A model generated the notes under the pieces. It had not been told where the DNA came from and ran no database searches. It saw only the letters and a program-made list of their open reading frames with translations. From assembly GCA_018105865.1 (NCBI GenBank), contig CM030862.1, positions 5,543,144-5,607,143 of the forward strand: DNA of 64,000 nucleotides. The letters are read 5' to 3'. The stretch comes from Metaphire vulgaris (lineage: Eukaryota; Annelida; Clitellata; Crassiclitellata; Megascolecidae). Made by a program: the position numbers and the translations under genes. Below, piece by piece: positions 34,938 through 46,768 of this stretch. The stretch's first letter is position 1, and every line of letters begins with the position of its first letter.

Positions 34938-35560
34938 CTCAGAGTCAAGAATTTTACCAAGATCATGGACAGAAGAGGAGAAAGAAAGGCCAGGGAAGGC
35001 AGACTGCATAGACAGATGATCAGTTTTTGAGAGCTGACCTCGAGTACCAAACCAGATGAGCTGAATTTTAGCTGGATTAAGTAAAAGACGATTTGAGTGC
35101 ATCCATGAATGAAGTAAGTCAGAGGCTTCAACAAATTCACGAGTGTTCTGCATTGCATTAGTGGGGTGGGAATGGGAATATACCTGAATATCATCAGCGT
35201 ACATATGTGTTTTAAAATTATATGGCACAAACAAGTGTGCAACATCAGCAGTATATAGTATATACAGAAGCGGCTCAAGGACCGAACCCTGAGGGACTCC
35301 ACAAGTTACTGGCACTTCACGGGAGTAGGTAGAACCAAGCGATGCAATCATATGGCGTTCGGAGAGATAGGATTTTAACCAGGCCAGAGGAACACCAGAG
35401 ACACTAAATGAGACAGAGAGGCGCTGTAGAAGAATATCGTGGTCAACCGTGTCAAAAGCAGCACTGACATCAAATAGGGCAAGAAGAGTGACTTCTGACC
35501 GATCGATGGCCCTATAGAGATCTGAGAGAAGATGCAAGAGAAGCGTTTCAGTGGAATGCT
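34938..35560 (-). mobile_element. L2/CR1-like LINE, palm region
   Basis: One open minus frame: LFDVSAAFDTVDHDILLQRL, VTCGVPQGSVLEPLLYILYT, HMYADDIQVYSHS (catalytic YADD), NRLLLNPAKIQLIWFGTRG and SSVHDLGKILDSELTF. It stops at the piggyBac-like insertion site, and the C-terminus is missing. Confidence 0.82.
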
Positions 35561-35561
35561 A

Positions 35562-37660
35562 ATGTCTCTGTCTTGGAGTCATGTTGCTAGGTGAAGTGCA
35601 GCTGAGACAGGTACTGCTGGTGGAAGTCTTGTGACGTACCCAAAGAGGCCGAGATGTTGACGACAAACAATGGCTTGTACAGTCTCTAGTCCAGAGCGCA
35701 TGTATAGTTGTATACTTCATCATTGCATATGAAGTCAAACCATCTAATATTAAGGATTCTACGTTGAGCATTTGTGTGAAAGGCTTCAAGTCTTTTCCAC
35801 TCTTGACCAGTCATTGTCCAAGTCTCACTTCCATATAAGAATGTTGAGAGTGGAAGACAAGCGAACATCTGAAATTTAGTTTGCAGGTTCAACCAACGTT
35901 GCTGCCATATTTGATCAAGACGTTGCATGACAGATGAGTCAATGCCCATGTGACGGATAGACTCATGTGAATTGGCCATACTACACATATTTGATCCAAG
36001 ATAAAAAAAAACTGTCAACTGAGTCCACAGTTTTGGATTCGATGAGGATTGGTTCCCCCGCAAGACCAGACCCAAGGTTTTGAACTTTGATCTTCGTCCA
36101 TGAAACATGAAGACAAAATTTGGAGGCCTCACATTCCATTTTCTCCAGAGTATTTTTAAATTTATCACGACTTTCTTCAAATAGGATTGCATCATCGGCG
36201 TAGTCGAGATCTGTCAAACATTGATCACCAATCTGAATGTCCATTGCCCATATTATCTGCTGTTACCCAGTTCATTATATAATCCATTGCACAGGAGAAG
36301 AGCTGGTGCTAGAACACATCCTCGTCTAACGCCCGAGGATGTGCAGAATCTGGTAGAGAACCGGCTATCAAGATGAACTTTACTAGTTGTGCCATGATGA
36401 AGTTCCTGAATTAGATCAAGCAGCACTTTTGGCACACCGATGCCAGCTATTGCCTTCCACAGAGCTTCCCTGTCCACAGAATCAAATGCTGCTTTAAGAT
36501 CTATATATGCAACATTCAACGGTTTACGGAACTCTCGATGGATTTCTGAAAGAAGTCATAGGGCGAGGATGGCATCTAGTGTGGATCTACCACTTGTAAA
36601 ACCAGACTGCTGTGGCCAACGAACTTTGTCTAGAAGCGGCTGTAACCTTGCCAACAGCACATGAGTAAATACCTTTCCAGGTACTGAGAGAAGCGTGATG
36701 GGACGGATGGTAGTTTTTGCACTCGTTATGGGCACCTTTGCCTTTATACAGTGAAACAATTATACCATCTTTCCAGGCTGAAGGTATTTTGGCAGATCAC
36801 CAGATACGTTGAATGATGGAATGCAGTGATATAGTAACAGGCTCAATTGCGCACTTTAGTAGTTCAGCTGGAATACCATCAGTACCAGGAACTTGTCCGT
36901 TTTTAAGACGATTTATGGCATTTCTGTCTTCGGCAAGCGTAGGCTCATCTGTGACTACACAAGGATCAGGGGTGGTATTAATTTCAGCCTCATCCAGTTC
37001 TTGAGAAGGAACTCCAGTTCTATGGTTTAAAGCCTCTTCATAGTGTTCAACCCATCTGGAGAGAATGGCTTCCTCTGAGTCACAGGGAATGCCCTTGGCG
37101 ATCATTCATACACAGTTATCGTTATTCTTCGACCCTCCGCATAATTTCTTTATGTTACAGAAAGCAGGGCAATAATCATTTCGAGCAAGACTCTGTTCAA
37201 TCTCATCAGCAATGCCATTATAGTAAAGTTCACGATCACGACTTGCCAGGTTATTGAACTGATGTTTAAGGCAATTGTGTTCTTTATGGTCATCACTTTG
37301 TCGAGGTGTTGCTTTCTTGAATAAGACATTATACGTTTCATCAGACATCCATTGAGAACGATCATGGTGTTTCTAACCAACGATTTTCTCAGCTGATGAG
37401 CAGATGGTAGAGCTGAAGGTAGACCAGGCATCTTCTACGTTATCTGATAGGTCAGTGAGAGCAGAAAACCTGTTGTGTACATCTAATGCAAATTTTTTGG
37501 ATAGATCCTTGTTATGAAGCAGTGCCTCGACATCAAATTTTTTCAGAGTGGCAGGTCTAGAAGATCGATAAAAACTAATCTTCATCGAAGTCACCACAAG
37601 ATTATGATCAGTATTTGCTGCACATTCAGCACTGTGCAAGACCCTACAGAATCTAAACGA
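35562..37660 (-). mobile_element. LINE of RTE-like type, endonuclease end through reverse transcriptase
   Basis: NTDHNLVVTSMKI ends the endonuclease (37600). The linker is followed by GDSEEAILSRWVEHYEEALN-like, GTDGIPAELLKCAIEP, RPITLLSVPGKVFTHVLLAR, YIDLKAAFDSVDREALWKAI, SGVRRGCVLAPALL, LDYADDAILFEES (Asp pair), LHVSWTKIKVQN, YGSETWTMTGQEWKRLEAFH and QRRILNIRWFDF. There are frequent frameshifts and stops. Same family at 42995-45235 (-) and 45590-46085 (+). Confidence 0.85.
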
Positions 37661-37779
37661 TCTTCTATTCTGCTATTAATAAATTAATAAACTGTTTCTT
37701 GTAGCTGTTATTTCTTCAGAAAGTTTATAAAATGAATATTTCACTTTCAGCTAATAATGCAGCACAATTTCAACTAATT

Positions 37780-37967
37780 ATTTTATAGCGCCACCACCAC
37801 AAGGAATTTTATATCGCAAACCTTACAAAGACTTACATCATGTTAGTATAAAATTTTAAAAAGTATAAAAACTAAAAAACACACGATTTTTCAGAAATTT
37901 AAGGTGCGGTTCGCAGGCCGTACAATATGGCATATGGTCCGCGGGCCACATGTTGGAGACCCCTGTT
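37780..37967 (-). mobile_element. hAT right-end fragment
   Basis: On the minus strand it begins CAGGGGTCTCCAACATGTGG, GCCCGCGGACC, a standard hAT terminus. The other end was not found. Confidence 0.5.
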
Positions 37968-38049
37968 CTAAGTCAATTCAGTTAAGCATTTGGTATCATT
38001 GACCATTGTCTGTGGAACATCAACTGCTGTTTTTGGACAAATGAATATA

Positions 38050-38053
<4 letters not shown>

Positions 38054-38120
<67 letters not shown>
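38054..38120. repeat. (AAT)n microsatellite
   Basis: About 22 AAT units. No LINE 3' motif is evident beside it. Confidence 0.95.
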
Positions 38121-38121
<1 letters not shown>

Positions 38122-38647
38122 GCAAATAGCAATAGTAATAATGATAATAACATTGATAATGTTTTCCAGGTTTAATTTATTTTAGTTTAGCACCTTTTAC
38201 AATTCTTTTTGACCTACCTTTCAGTGGCATAGGGATGGGTCAACTGTCACTGGGCACCGAGAGGGGCACCAAATTAATGGCCAACAAAAAATTTGTTTAA
38301 AGATAATTTAAGCAATTAAGCAAAATAGGTGCAGAATTTTTTTGCTCGTCGGACTTTATAAGGACTTGTGGGCACACATTTTGAGATGCCAAGGGTGACA
38401 ATCTCTTTTCGTGTGAGGATTTTTCGGAAGCGGAGGGAGCCATCTTGCTTCTGGATGCCAGATACCCTCTCTGTGCCACTGTTACTTTTCTCATTTCTGT
38501 GCTGCACCAGGTGAACAGCACCTCTGTGATTACTATATTGGAGGTGTTATATAAAGTTTATATTACATGTGTGTACTGTATACTTGTGTGAAAAAAGACA
38601 AAGTGAAATGAGAGATCATTTACTTTATTGTTTTTTTATATTTTCAG

Positions 38648-38721
38648 AAAAGTTATCTGATTTTGCTTCATTCTCTGTTACTTCATGTTCAGACAAGAAA
38701 ATACTTACTCAAGCATGTCTT
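38648..38721 (+). CDS. RNF123: RNF123/KPC1, fifth visible exon, with probable U12-type donor
   Basis: 24 codons plus two bases: KSYLILLHSLLLHVQTRKYL then LKHV and TT of a Leu codon completed by the next exon. It aligns with the IHYLRLTIAILRHEKSRKFLL segment of RNF123 after the fourth exon. The acceptor is TATTTTCAG (phase 0). No GT donor keeps the frame: the GT at 38717 would join to give an immediate stop, and the frame itself ends at TAA 38741-38743. Cutting before ATATCTTTT (38722) restores phase with the exon at 48854. Confidence 0.75.
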
Positions 38722-38730
38722 ATATCTTTT
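38722..38730 (+). other. Putative U12-type 5' splice site (AT-AG intron)
   Basis: ATATCTTTT differs at one base from the ATATCCTTT consensus of AT-class minor-spliceosome introns. The partner branch-site candidate is at 48825-48833. Inferred from reading-frame need plus motif. Confidence 0.65.
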
Positions 38731-38899
38731 CCATTTGAGATTTTAATTTTGAAACATATTTTCTTAGATGTTCTTATGTTGAAAATTAAATAAATGTTAT
38801 TTCAGTGCAGTTGAAATGGATGACCATTGACCAGTTTATAAGTCCACTTTAGTGCAGTAGCATAGAAAATCTTATCATTTGCCGGTTATTATTATGCGA

Positions 38900-40215
38900 T
38901 AACTATAGAACAATTGCACTGTTGTCGCATGCAAGCAAGATAATTCTGAGGATTATACTCGAAAGAATACAAGCAAAAACAGAAAGTGAGCTGGCCATAG
39001 AACAAGCAGGATTCCATAAAGGGAGAGGCACACACGACCAAATAACAAATCTTAGGATACTTTTAGAAAAAGCATTTGAACAACAAGTACCAGTTTACAT
39101 GTGTTTTGTGGATTTCAAAAAAGCATTTGACTCAGTAAGGCATGAGGAACTGTGGATAAGTATGGTAGAGATGGGATTTCCACCACTTCTAATAGAGCTG
39201 CTGACCAAACTGTATAACAAACAGAAAGCAAAAGTTAAGGTGGCTGGAACGATGTCAAATTGGCTGAAGGTAAAAAAAGGAGTTAGGCAGGGCTGTGTTA
39301 TATCGCCATACCCGTTTAACATCATGGCAGAAAAGGTAATGAGAGAAGCACTGGACGGTTTCATTGGTGGCATCAAAATAAGAGAGGAATGCTGAAAAAT
39401 TTAAGATACACAGATGACATCATATTTATTGGAGGTTCAACTGCAGAATTGCAAGATCTTGTCTTCAGGGTGGACTTAATAGGCAGAAAATATAATATGA
39501 TAATCAATGTTGCTAAGACAAAGGTAATGGCACTAATGACAAGAACTGCACCATCAAAATTCAGAATATAATATTGGAACAGGTCACCACCTTCCCGTAC
39601 CTAGGGTCCATCATATCAGACGACACTTTGAGTAAAGCTGAAATAAGCAGTTTGAATAAAGGACAAACGGCAGGAGCATCACTAAACAAGTTATGGAAAA
39701 GTCACAGCATTCCAGTGAGCCCCAAAGTTCGATTACTGAGATCACTGGTGTGGCTGGTCGCTACATATGGCTGCGAAAGCTGGACAATAATGAAAGAAGA
39801 TGAACAGCGCATGCAGGCATTTGAAATGAAAAGCCTAAGGCAAATCATGAGAGTTTCTTGGACAGCAAAGAAAACGAATGAATGGGTTTTGGATAAAGCA
39901 GGGGTGCAAAGAACCCTATTGGAAATAGTAAACAAAAGAAAACTGAATTACTGGGGACATATTTTGCGAACAAAACAGGACTGTCTAGAGAAATAAATAA
40001 TACAAGGCACAATGCCAGGATCACAAAAAAGAGGCAGACCAAGAAAAAGACTGTGGGAAAGGCAGCATTAAAAAAAGACAGTAAAGACAAGACAGGACTC
40101 ACTATAGAGCAGGCAACAAGAACATTAATATATTATGAAGAAGACCGTAGCAACATTTGGAGAAAATCAGTCCACAAAACTGCAGCCAATCTTCTGAAGA
40201 CAGCATAAAAGAATG
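38900..40215 (+). mobile_element. RTE/BovB-like LINE, reverse transcriptase to C-terminus
   Basis: SHASKIILRIILERIQAK, EQAGFHKGRGTHDQITNLRI, CFVDFKKAFDSVRHEELW (catalytic Asp), GVRQGCVISPYPFN, LRYTDDIIFIGGS (YTDD in place of YADD), FPYLGSIISDD, YGCESWTIMKEDEQRMQAFE, SWTAKKTNEWVL and KRKLNYWGHILR. Frameshifts are near 39390, 39572 and after 39990. Tail region 40000-40215 has GRPRKRLW-type sequence. 5'-truncated. It is the sense-strand counterpart of the fragment at 1-1190. Confidence 0.88.
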
Positions 40216-40267
40216 GACAGGTTAACCCAGTCCACAATGCAGCCAATTTAAATTTTTAGACGGTTAA

Positions 40268-41291
40268 CCCCTTTACCGGGGATTAAATTTTTAGACGCTG
40301 TGACCGTACCAGGCAATTATTTTTTTGAAAAACGTTCTTAAAAAATTAAAACTTTTTTTTGAATTTGTGATACCTCAGGCTATATAAGAGCTAAGAAAAT
40401 GAGGTATATGCCATTGTTTAACATTTTTTTACTCAACAAAGAAATTTGGAGGTAGGGTCCACTCTACGGCCTAAAATAGAACCCCCTCTCAAACTTTTTT
40501 TAAAAGCTCCGTAGCAAAACTGTTTCAGTGGTAACCCCAATTGGGTGAGTGGCAAAGTTGTAGGGGGCTGGCAGTGGAACAAAATAAATCAATAAGTTTG
40601 AAAATCGGTCAACATTTGGTAAAGATATGTCAATTCTAACCCCAACACCCCATTGTCACAATAGAAGTTAGCAATGAATTTTGAAAAAGTTGTATTTTTT
40701 TGAATTTGCAATATCTCAGGCTATGTAAGAGCTAAGAAGGTGAGGTATATATCATTCTTGAGCCTTTTTACTCCTCTTTCTAACCATCCATGCCAATCAA
40801 AGAAATTCGGGGGTAGGGTCCACTCTAGGGCCTCAAATAGAACTCTCTTCCAAAAAATTTTTTGAAGCTCCGTAGCGAAACTTTTTCAATGGTAACCCCA
40901 ATCAGGTGAACAGCAAAGTTGTAAGGGTATGTCAGTGGAACAAAATAAATCAATAAGTTTGAAAATCAGTCAACATTTGGTAAAGATCTATCAGCTCTAA
41001 CCGGAGTATGTGGTTTTATCGACACCATTTTCAATGCACCATAGCCCAGTTTCTGACCCCTTGTTCCAAAGAATATATATTCTCTTTTACATAGAGTGAA
41101 GATAGCTAAAACAATAGGTACCATCTAGCGAATGGATAGATACTAAAGCAATTTATAGCATAAGACGTCTCTGATACAAAGCGCCCGACCGGTGAACTGC
41201 TACGAAAGTGACTTGACGTATCCCATACATCGAGCCCAAATACAAAAAGATGGCAGCTGACGCATGGGGTATGTCACGCCCGGTAAAGGGG
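40268..41291 (+). mobile_element. piggyBac-like non-autonomous element, copy B (both ends intact)
   Basis: TTAA lies on both sides (40264-40267, 41292-41295). Ends CCCCTTTACCGGG and CCCGGTAAAGGGG are perfect 13-bp inverted repeats. Inside are two units of about 340 bp beginning near CTCAGGCTATATAAGAGC (40376) and CTCAGGCTATGTAAGAGC (40717). It is non-coding and the most diverged internally of the five copies. Confidence 0.88.
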
Positions 41292-41313
41292 TTAAAGACA
41301 AGACAAGACATTA

Positions 41314-41669
41314 GGGGCTGTCCATTAATTATGTCAATTTTTTGGGCAATTTTTGACCCCTCCCCAACTCTTGACCCCCCCCCAAGATCAATGACAGGTC
41401 CCAATAACAAGGTTATTATTTTTGTGGTGATGATAATTTTTTCCTTTTTCCTCATCGAGTGTCAAAATGTGGTGGTGATTACCTTTTTTCTAATGCTTTT
41501 TCCATTGTAATAAGTAGTATTCTATGAAATTTCCTATTTTTTGATTATTTAAAAAAAGTGAAATTGTTGACGTCAACTTCTCTTGACCCCCCTTCTCCCT
41601 GTCAACAACTGTCAAACTTTTCCAAACCCCCTCCCCCCTAAATTGTTGACATAATTAATGGACAGCCCC
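41314..41669. mobile_element. Harbinger-like MITE, copy 1
   Basis: The ends GGGGCTGTCCATTAATTATG and its exact inverse are flanked by TTA (41311-41313, 41670-41672). 356 bp, non-coding, with TGACCCCTCC runs on both halves. A 3-bp TTA target and GGGGCTGTCC-type ends suit PIF/Harbinger. Confidence 0.82.
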
Positions 41670-41867
41670 TTAGTATATATTTTGCATTTTTATGCCTGTA
41701 TACCGGTAATTTATATATTAATATATTATGAAATGAAAAGAAGGTAGCATGACATTTTGTTGATGTGGTGAATCACTGATAATCCCAACTAAAATGCACG
41801 TGAAAATGTTTAAATCATACAGTCATTGGCTCCTTTGTGAATTAAAAGTAGCATTTTGGCTTTGCAG

Positions 41868-42159
41868 CATGATGCCATTGTCGTTATGGAATCATAGCAT
41901 CTGAAACTTGAAGATGTTGCAGTCCAACATGCTGCTCCTTCTGGATACCCAATTTTTTACCAGGCTCAGAATCCCACTAATCAAAGCAGTTCAGCAGCTG
42001 TTGGAGGCACCATCTACCTTTGAAAAGGTATGAAAGCTTCAGAACTTGACTTGGGGTTTCAGATGCCTACAACCTTTGAGGCATTTGCTTTGAAGATCTC
42101 CACTTCCTATGGACCAATATGTCTATTAACCAAATGTTTACTTGTCAAGGAACGGATGT
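41868..42159 (+). other. Unidentified coding-like segment with two stops
   Basis: After an acceptor-like TTTTGGCTTTGCAG one frame reads HDAIVVMES-stop-HLKLEDVAVQHAAPSGYPIF, YQAQNPTNQSSSAAVGG, stop, KGMKASELDLGFQMPTTF and ISTSYGPICLL. A donor-like AAAAG|GTATGA is at 42028. It may be a decayed exon or processed fragment; it does not fit RNF123, whose neighbouring exons already join. Confidence 0.25.
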
Positions 42160-42199
42160 TCTAAGTGGTTTCTCGGTGACCAGACAAGCTGCTCATCAA

Positions 42200-42990
42200 A
42201 TCACGGGGAGATGTCATTGGTTGTGGAGACGAGGATTGGGAATGATAATTCAGAGCCAGGTGAAATAGGGAGAGGATCACGTCAGGGTTGCCCACTATCT
42301 CTGTTGCTATTTGGCAGTTATACTGAGGAACTAATAAGTGGCGGAAAAATCCACCTAGATTCACAATAATGGTTGAAGGAGAAGAACTGGAACAAGTGTC
42401 ACAATTCTGTCACCAAGGGAGCCTACTGACAGAAGATGCCAGTTGCCAGCGGGAGATAAAGAGAAGAGCAGCGATGGGAAAACAAGCATTTTTGGAAAGG
42501 GGAGAATTGGTAAGAGGAGAAATAAACAAGGAACTGAAGATGAGACTGATAAAAATGTTGGTATGGAGTGTATCCCTATATACCTCAGAAAAAAAAATGG
42601 ACTCTACAGGAAAAAACATACAAAAGTTAGAAGCATTTGAAATGTGGATATGGAAAAGATTAAGTGGACAGACAAGAAATCAAATGAAGAGATATTTAAA
42701 ATGGTGGGGAACAAAGATCGCTAAATAACACCATCAAAAGAAGACAGAGGAACTGGATTGGGCATGTGTTAATAGGGGAAACATTGCTTAGAACAGTAAT
42801 TGAAGGAAGTATCGCAGGGAGAAAGACAAATGGAAGACCAGGAGAGTGCTAGTGGACTGGATGATGATCGAAACAGACGAGCAGCGACACAAAACTTTTG
42901 CAGAAATAAAAGAAGAGCAAGAAGCAGAGAGGATTGGAAACAATGGAGCCCTGAACCTGTTCCAAGACATAGAACATGATGATGATGATT
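42200..42990 (+). mobile_element. RTE-like LINE, C-terminal half
   Basis: GRGSRQGCPLSLLLFGSYTE, then EELEQVSQFCHQGSLLTED, CQREIKRRAAMGKQAFLERG, MLVWSVSLYTSEKKMDS, IQKLEAFEMWIWKRL, and GRRVLVDWMMIE-like pieces. It has stops and frameshifts and a tail of GATGATGATGATT. The catalytic Asp pair segment has been deleted. Confidence 0.75.
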
Positions 42991-42994
42991 ACCT

Positions 42995-45235
42995 TCATCA
43001 TCATCAGTCATGCATAGCCAGAGTGACCATTGCAATTGCTCACTATAATGTTCTGTCCCAAGCACAATGCAGGGCTTTGGTGGCTGTTAGTCCACAGGCA
43101 TCACAGATTTGATGAAGCCAGGTGGTCGGTGGTCGGTGGTCTTCCTTGAGGTTGATGCCAATCAAGGGCTTCTGTGACACCATCTCAGACAGATGCAGCT
43201 AGGTGTAGTATGGCAGAGGCAGGTACTTTGATCGAGAGTCGTGCTAGATGTCCGAAGAAACCAAGACGCCGACGACGGGTTTGTGAATGCATAGTCTCTT
43301 AGCCAGATCGTGAATAAATCTCATCATTGTGTATTAAGTCAAACCACCTAACATTCAAGATTTGGCGCTGGGCTTTTGTGTGGAATGCCTCAATTTCCTG
43401 CCAGTCTCGACTGGTCATAACCCAGTTCGTGCTGCTATAGAGAAGAACTGGAACAACCAGAGAGGTGTACATCCAGAATTTGGTTTTAGGGCTTAGATCA
43501 GTGGTTCCCAAACTTTTTCGGTCGGCGTACCCCTTCAGACATTTTTCGAAAATCCGTGTACCCCTAATTTTCAAAGTAAATTTAAGGAAGCACACTTTCG
43601 ATTTTTAACATGTACAGTATTGTAGTACAACGCGAGGATAAATAAGATGATGTAATTGAATGTTGCTATTGAAAGTGAATGGAGACAATAATAAAACAGC
43701 TTTACATTGTATCTATTTTAAACAGTCGACGACAGAAAGAAGGAAAAACAGCAAAACCGATTTACCTGCGCAGAATTATTATGCCCGTAAACCGCTTATA
43801 AGAAACAAAAAAATATTTTTAATACGCACACAACAAAAGATGGTGAAACGAGAAGTGTTTGTCCGCAAGTCAACGCTATCAGTAGGATCCACCATAGACT
43901 TTAATAATACCAGTAATAATAAATCTATGTGATCCACACAGAGCGATTTTTGAATTTGCCTCACTGACCAAGGAAGAGTCGAATACCATATGGTGATAGG
44001 ACAGGTTAAAATTTAAACTTATAGCGAGGGGTGACGGGTTAGAGGAGTCCAAAAGGTCTACATCTGTCACTGCAGTTTGAGAAAATCAAATCCAATCACA
44101 ATTTTTAGAACTTTTGCAAATATTGTTAAATTTGTTACTATCAAACATCAGTGCATAAGAATTCCACTGACTTTCCACTTTCCACCGCGTACCCCCTAGG
44201 AAGTCCATTTTGTACCCCTGGGGGTACGCGTACCACCGTTTGGGAACCACTGGCTTAGATTCTGTTGCCTCCAGATTAGTCAAGTAGATTCATGGCAGAG
44301 GAGGCAACACCTATGGGGTGTAGAGACTCCTCTCGCAAGTTAGCCATGCTGTGCATGTCTGAGCCACGATAGCAGAATGAATCAACTTGTTCCACGGTTT
44401 TTGAGCCAATGGAGATAGGTGTCTTGATTTGACCAAAGTCGAGGTTCTGGGTCTTTGTTTTAGCTCATGAGACATGAAGGCCGAATTTGGAGGCCTCAGT
44501 TTCCATCCGGAGTAGGATATCTTAAAGCTTCTCGTGACTTTCATAGAAAAGAGCAGCACCGTCAGCATAATTGAGATCTGTAAATTTGTAATCACCCAAT
44601 TGAATGCCCATGTCTCCAGCGATGACCCAGTTCATGATATAGTCAATAGCACAGCAAAATAAAGCGGGGGCCAAGATACATCCCTGTCTGACTCCAGAGC
44701 TAGTGTAGAATTTTCCAGAGAGATGTCTGTCAAAACGGATCTGGCCTGTGGTACCGGTGTGAAGCTTTTTAATGAGATCTAGCATGGTCTTAGGAATGCC
44801 ACAGCCTGCCAGGGCTTTCCAAAGTGCTTTCCTGTCCACGGAGTTGAAGGCCGCCTTGAGGTCATTATGGGCAACATTCAATGGCTTGCGAAACTCGCGA
44901 TGCACCTCTGATAAAAGACGTAAAGCAAGGATGGCGTTTAGTGTAGATCTATTGTGAGTGAACCCAGATTGCTGTGGTCGACGAACTTTGTTCAGTAATG
45001 GTTGTATCTGAGCTAACAGGACATGTGCAAAGAGTTTGCCAGGTACCGAAAGCAGTGTAATCGGACGATATCTCTTGTATTCATTCTGTGGTTCTTTGCC
45101 TTTGTAAAGTGAAGCAATAATGCCGTCTTTCCATTCCTCTTGTACTTGATCAGACCTCCAAACTCTTTGAATGATGGAGTGCAGTATATTGGCAGTAGGG
45201 TCAATTGCACACTTTAGATTACCTTCCATTATATT
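42995..45235 (-). mobile_element. RTE-like LINE, split by a hAT element
   Basis: A long open minus frame (45229-44522) reads NILHSIIQRVWRSDQVQEEW, RPITLLSVPGKLFAHVLLAQ, NDLKAAFNSVDRKALWKALA (the first catalytic Asp position reads N-S-V-D context), SGVRQGCILAPALFCCAID and LNYADGAALFYES, where the second Asp of YADD is Gly. Beyond the hAT come PKTKFWMYTSLVVPVLLYSS, WQEIEAFHTKAQRQILNVRW and IHNDEIYSRSG. The GATGATGAAG tail abuts the tail of the + LINE at 42990. Confidence 0.83.
43499..44252. mobile_element. hAT-type non-autonomous element (754 bp) with perfect 8-bp TSD
   Basis: The ends CAGTGGTTCCCAAAC and GTTTGGGAACCACTG are perfect inverted repeats, with GTACCCC-type subterminal sequence on both sides. 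GCTTAGAT is duplicated (43491-43498, 44253-44260). Removing it rejoins the LINE peptide. No transposase. Confidence 0.93.
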
Positions 45236-45589
45236 TTTTCTTTAAAAAAATTATGCCTGTATATTTGAAGAACTACATTTTGATGGTCGATTTCTGATGA
45301 ATTTGTTGTTAATTTTATGTGTCCTGTGTTCACTTTTATTCAGGCAATACATAAGTGTTCTTATTTGTGGAAGTTTTATTCATTTGTAATGAAGTAAATA
45401 ACAACATTTATGTTTCTGAGCTAAAAAACTAATGTGTTTAATATATCATTTGTCTGCCTCAGTGACTTATTCCATAGATCATCACTTTTGAGAAGCAGGA
45501 AATATCAATTTGCACAGTTCAATAGCCAGGAAGTTTGAGATTTTTTTTCTTTGGCTGTTACATTTACCCTGGCACAGAGTACTTTTTTC
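45236..45589. other. Intronic sequence, nothing recognised
   Basis: AT-rich, with no terminal repeats and no convincing frame. Confidence 0.45.
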
Positions 45590-46085
45590 AGGCAGGAGCT
45601 GTGCAATATCAGAAGCACCGCGCCAAATGGGTCTAAATTATTCCAAACTTGGACTGCATATGTCTTGGTCAAAAACCAAAGTACAAAACCTTGCCAAGTA
45701 ACAGAAGCTTTCCATAGGTACTGAGACTGTCGAACCAGTGGAAAGTTTCTGCTGCTTGTGCTCAAATGTCCATAGATCAGCCAGCAATTCACCGAAAGAA
45801 TCCATCTGCTGTATTGGCTTCGCATCAACCACCAAGCATAAGAAAACAACATTTGGAAGCAGTGCAACCTCAATCTGAGAACTAAACTCCACTTGTACAC
45901 ATGACTCATTATCGCAACCCTTTTCTGTGGCAGTGAACCTGGACCCTTACTAATCAAAACTGGAGGCATTCCATGCAAAGGCTTTGCAGAGAATCTTAGG
46001 GGTCAAATGGACAGATTACACTAGTGTTGTGGAGATATACACCCATACTGGATATGTACCACTCTGCCACTCTCTATGCCAGCGG
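45590..46085 (+). mobile_element. RTE-like LINE fragment, thumb region
   Basis: YSKLGLHMSWSKTKVQNLAK, ETVEPVESFCCLC, then LEAFHAKALQRILGVKWTDY and VEIYTHTGYVPLCHSL. It has several frameshifts and stops. Same family as 35562-37660. Confidence 0.68.
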
Positions 46086-46131
46086 TGCCTTGTCCCAGTG
46101 TTTTATTTTGGGGGGGGGGGGGAATTGACTT

Positions 46132-46280
46132 GAAAATCTGAGCAAATTTCAGGCATTGTTAAACAATGCCTGACAATTTCAGTCAATGTCGACATTGCCC
46201 GAGTGAATCGAGATATGTCGACATTGCCTAAAAATTTCAGGCAATGTCAACATTGCTTGATTTCACACTTTGACTGTAAC
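46132..46280. repeat. 149-bp direct repeat, left copy, with CAATGTCGACATTG palindromes
   Basis: From GAAAATCTGAGCAAATTTCA to TTTGACTGTAAC. Inside are TTTCAGGCATTGTTAAACAA, CAATGTCGACATTGCC and a second near-copy of that palindrome. The pair at 46769-46917 is about 90% identical by eye. Confidence 0.85.
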
Positions 46281-46768
46281 ACATTACAGATTACACACCG
46301 TACATTTTGGTTAACCCCTCCTATGCGTACGTACAAATTAGCAAACCCCCCCTTCCCCACACTGTGAAAATTAATTTTTAGCCATAGCCAAAAAGCATTT
46401 ATTTGCTATTAAATTAAAGGTTTTTAATATTTAAATAACCATGGGAACAATAGTTGGGACCCTTTGTTTGACCGTGAGAAAGTAATTTTGTTCAAATCAA
46501 ATGTTTGTGTGAATATACCATCCTTCTATCTATTTATAAATTTGAATGTGCGTACGTACAAATTCAGTTGTGACCCCCTCCCTCCCGTATGCTTCCGTAC
46601 GCAAAATCGCCTAAATCTTAAGCCCCCTCCCACTCGGTGCATATGTACTATAAGGACGGCCCCTAATTTGCAACTCATTTAATTTTTGTTCTGTTACACA
46701 TTGGTGTGTGCATAGCTCCATATACAGTGCTATTCCATCATGGATAAAGATTTCCGGCAAAGTTTGTA
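46281..46768. other. Interval between the 149-bp repeats
   Basis: 488 bp with CCCCCTCC-rich runs and repeated CGTACGTACAAATT (46328 and 46551). A TTAACCCCTCC start and GGACGGCCCC near the right suggest a decayed TIR element, but I cannot match its ends. Confidence 0.35.

Noticed and set aside
38717..38722. Ordinary GT donor for the fifth visible exon
   Set aside because: Splicing there to 48854 would produce AGT TAA, an immediate stop, and would lose the expected phase.
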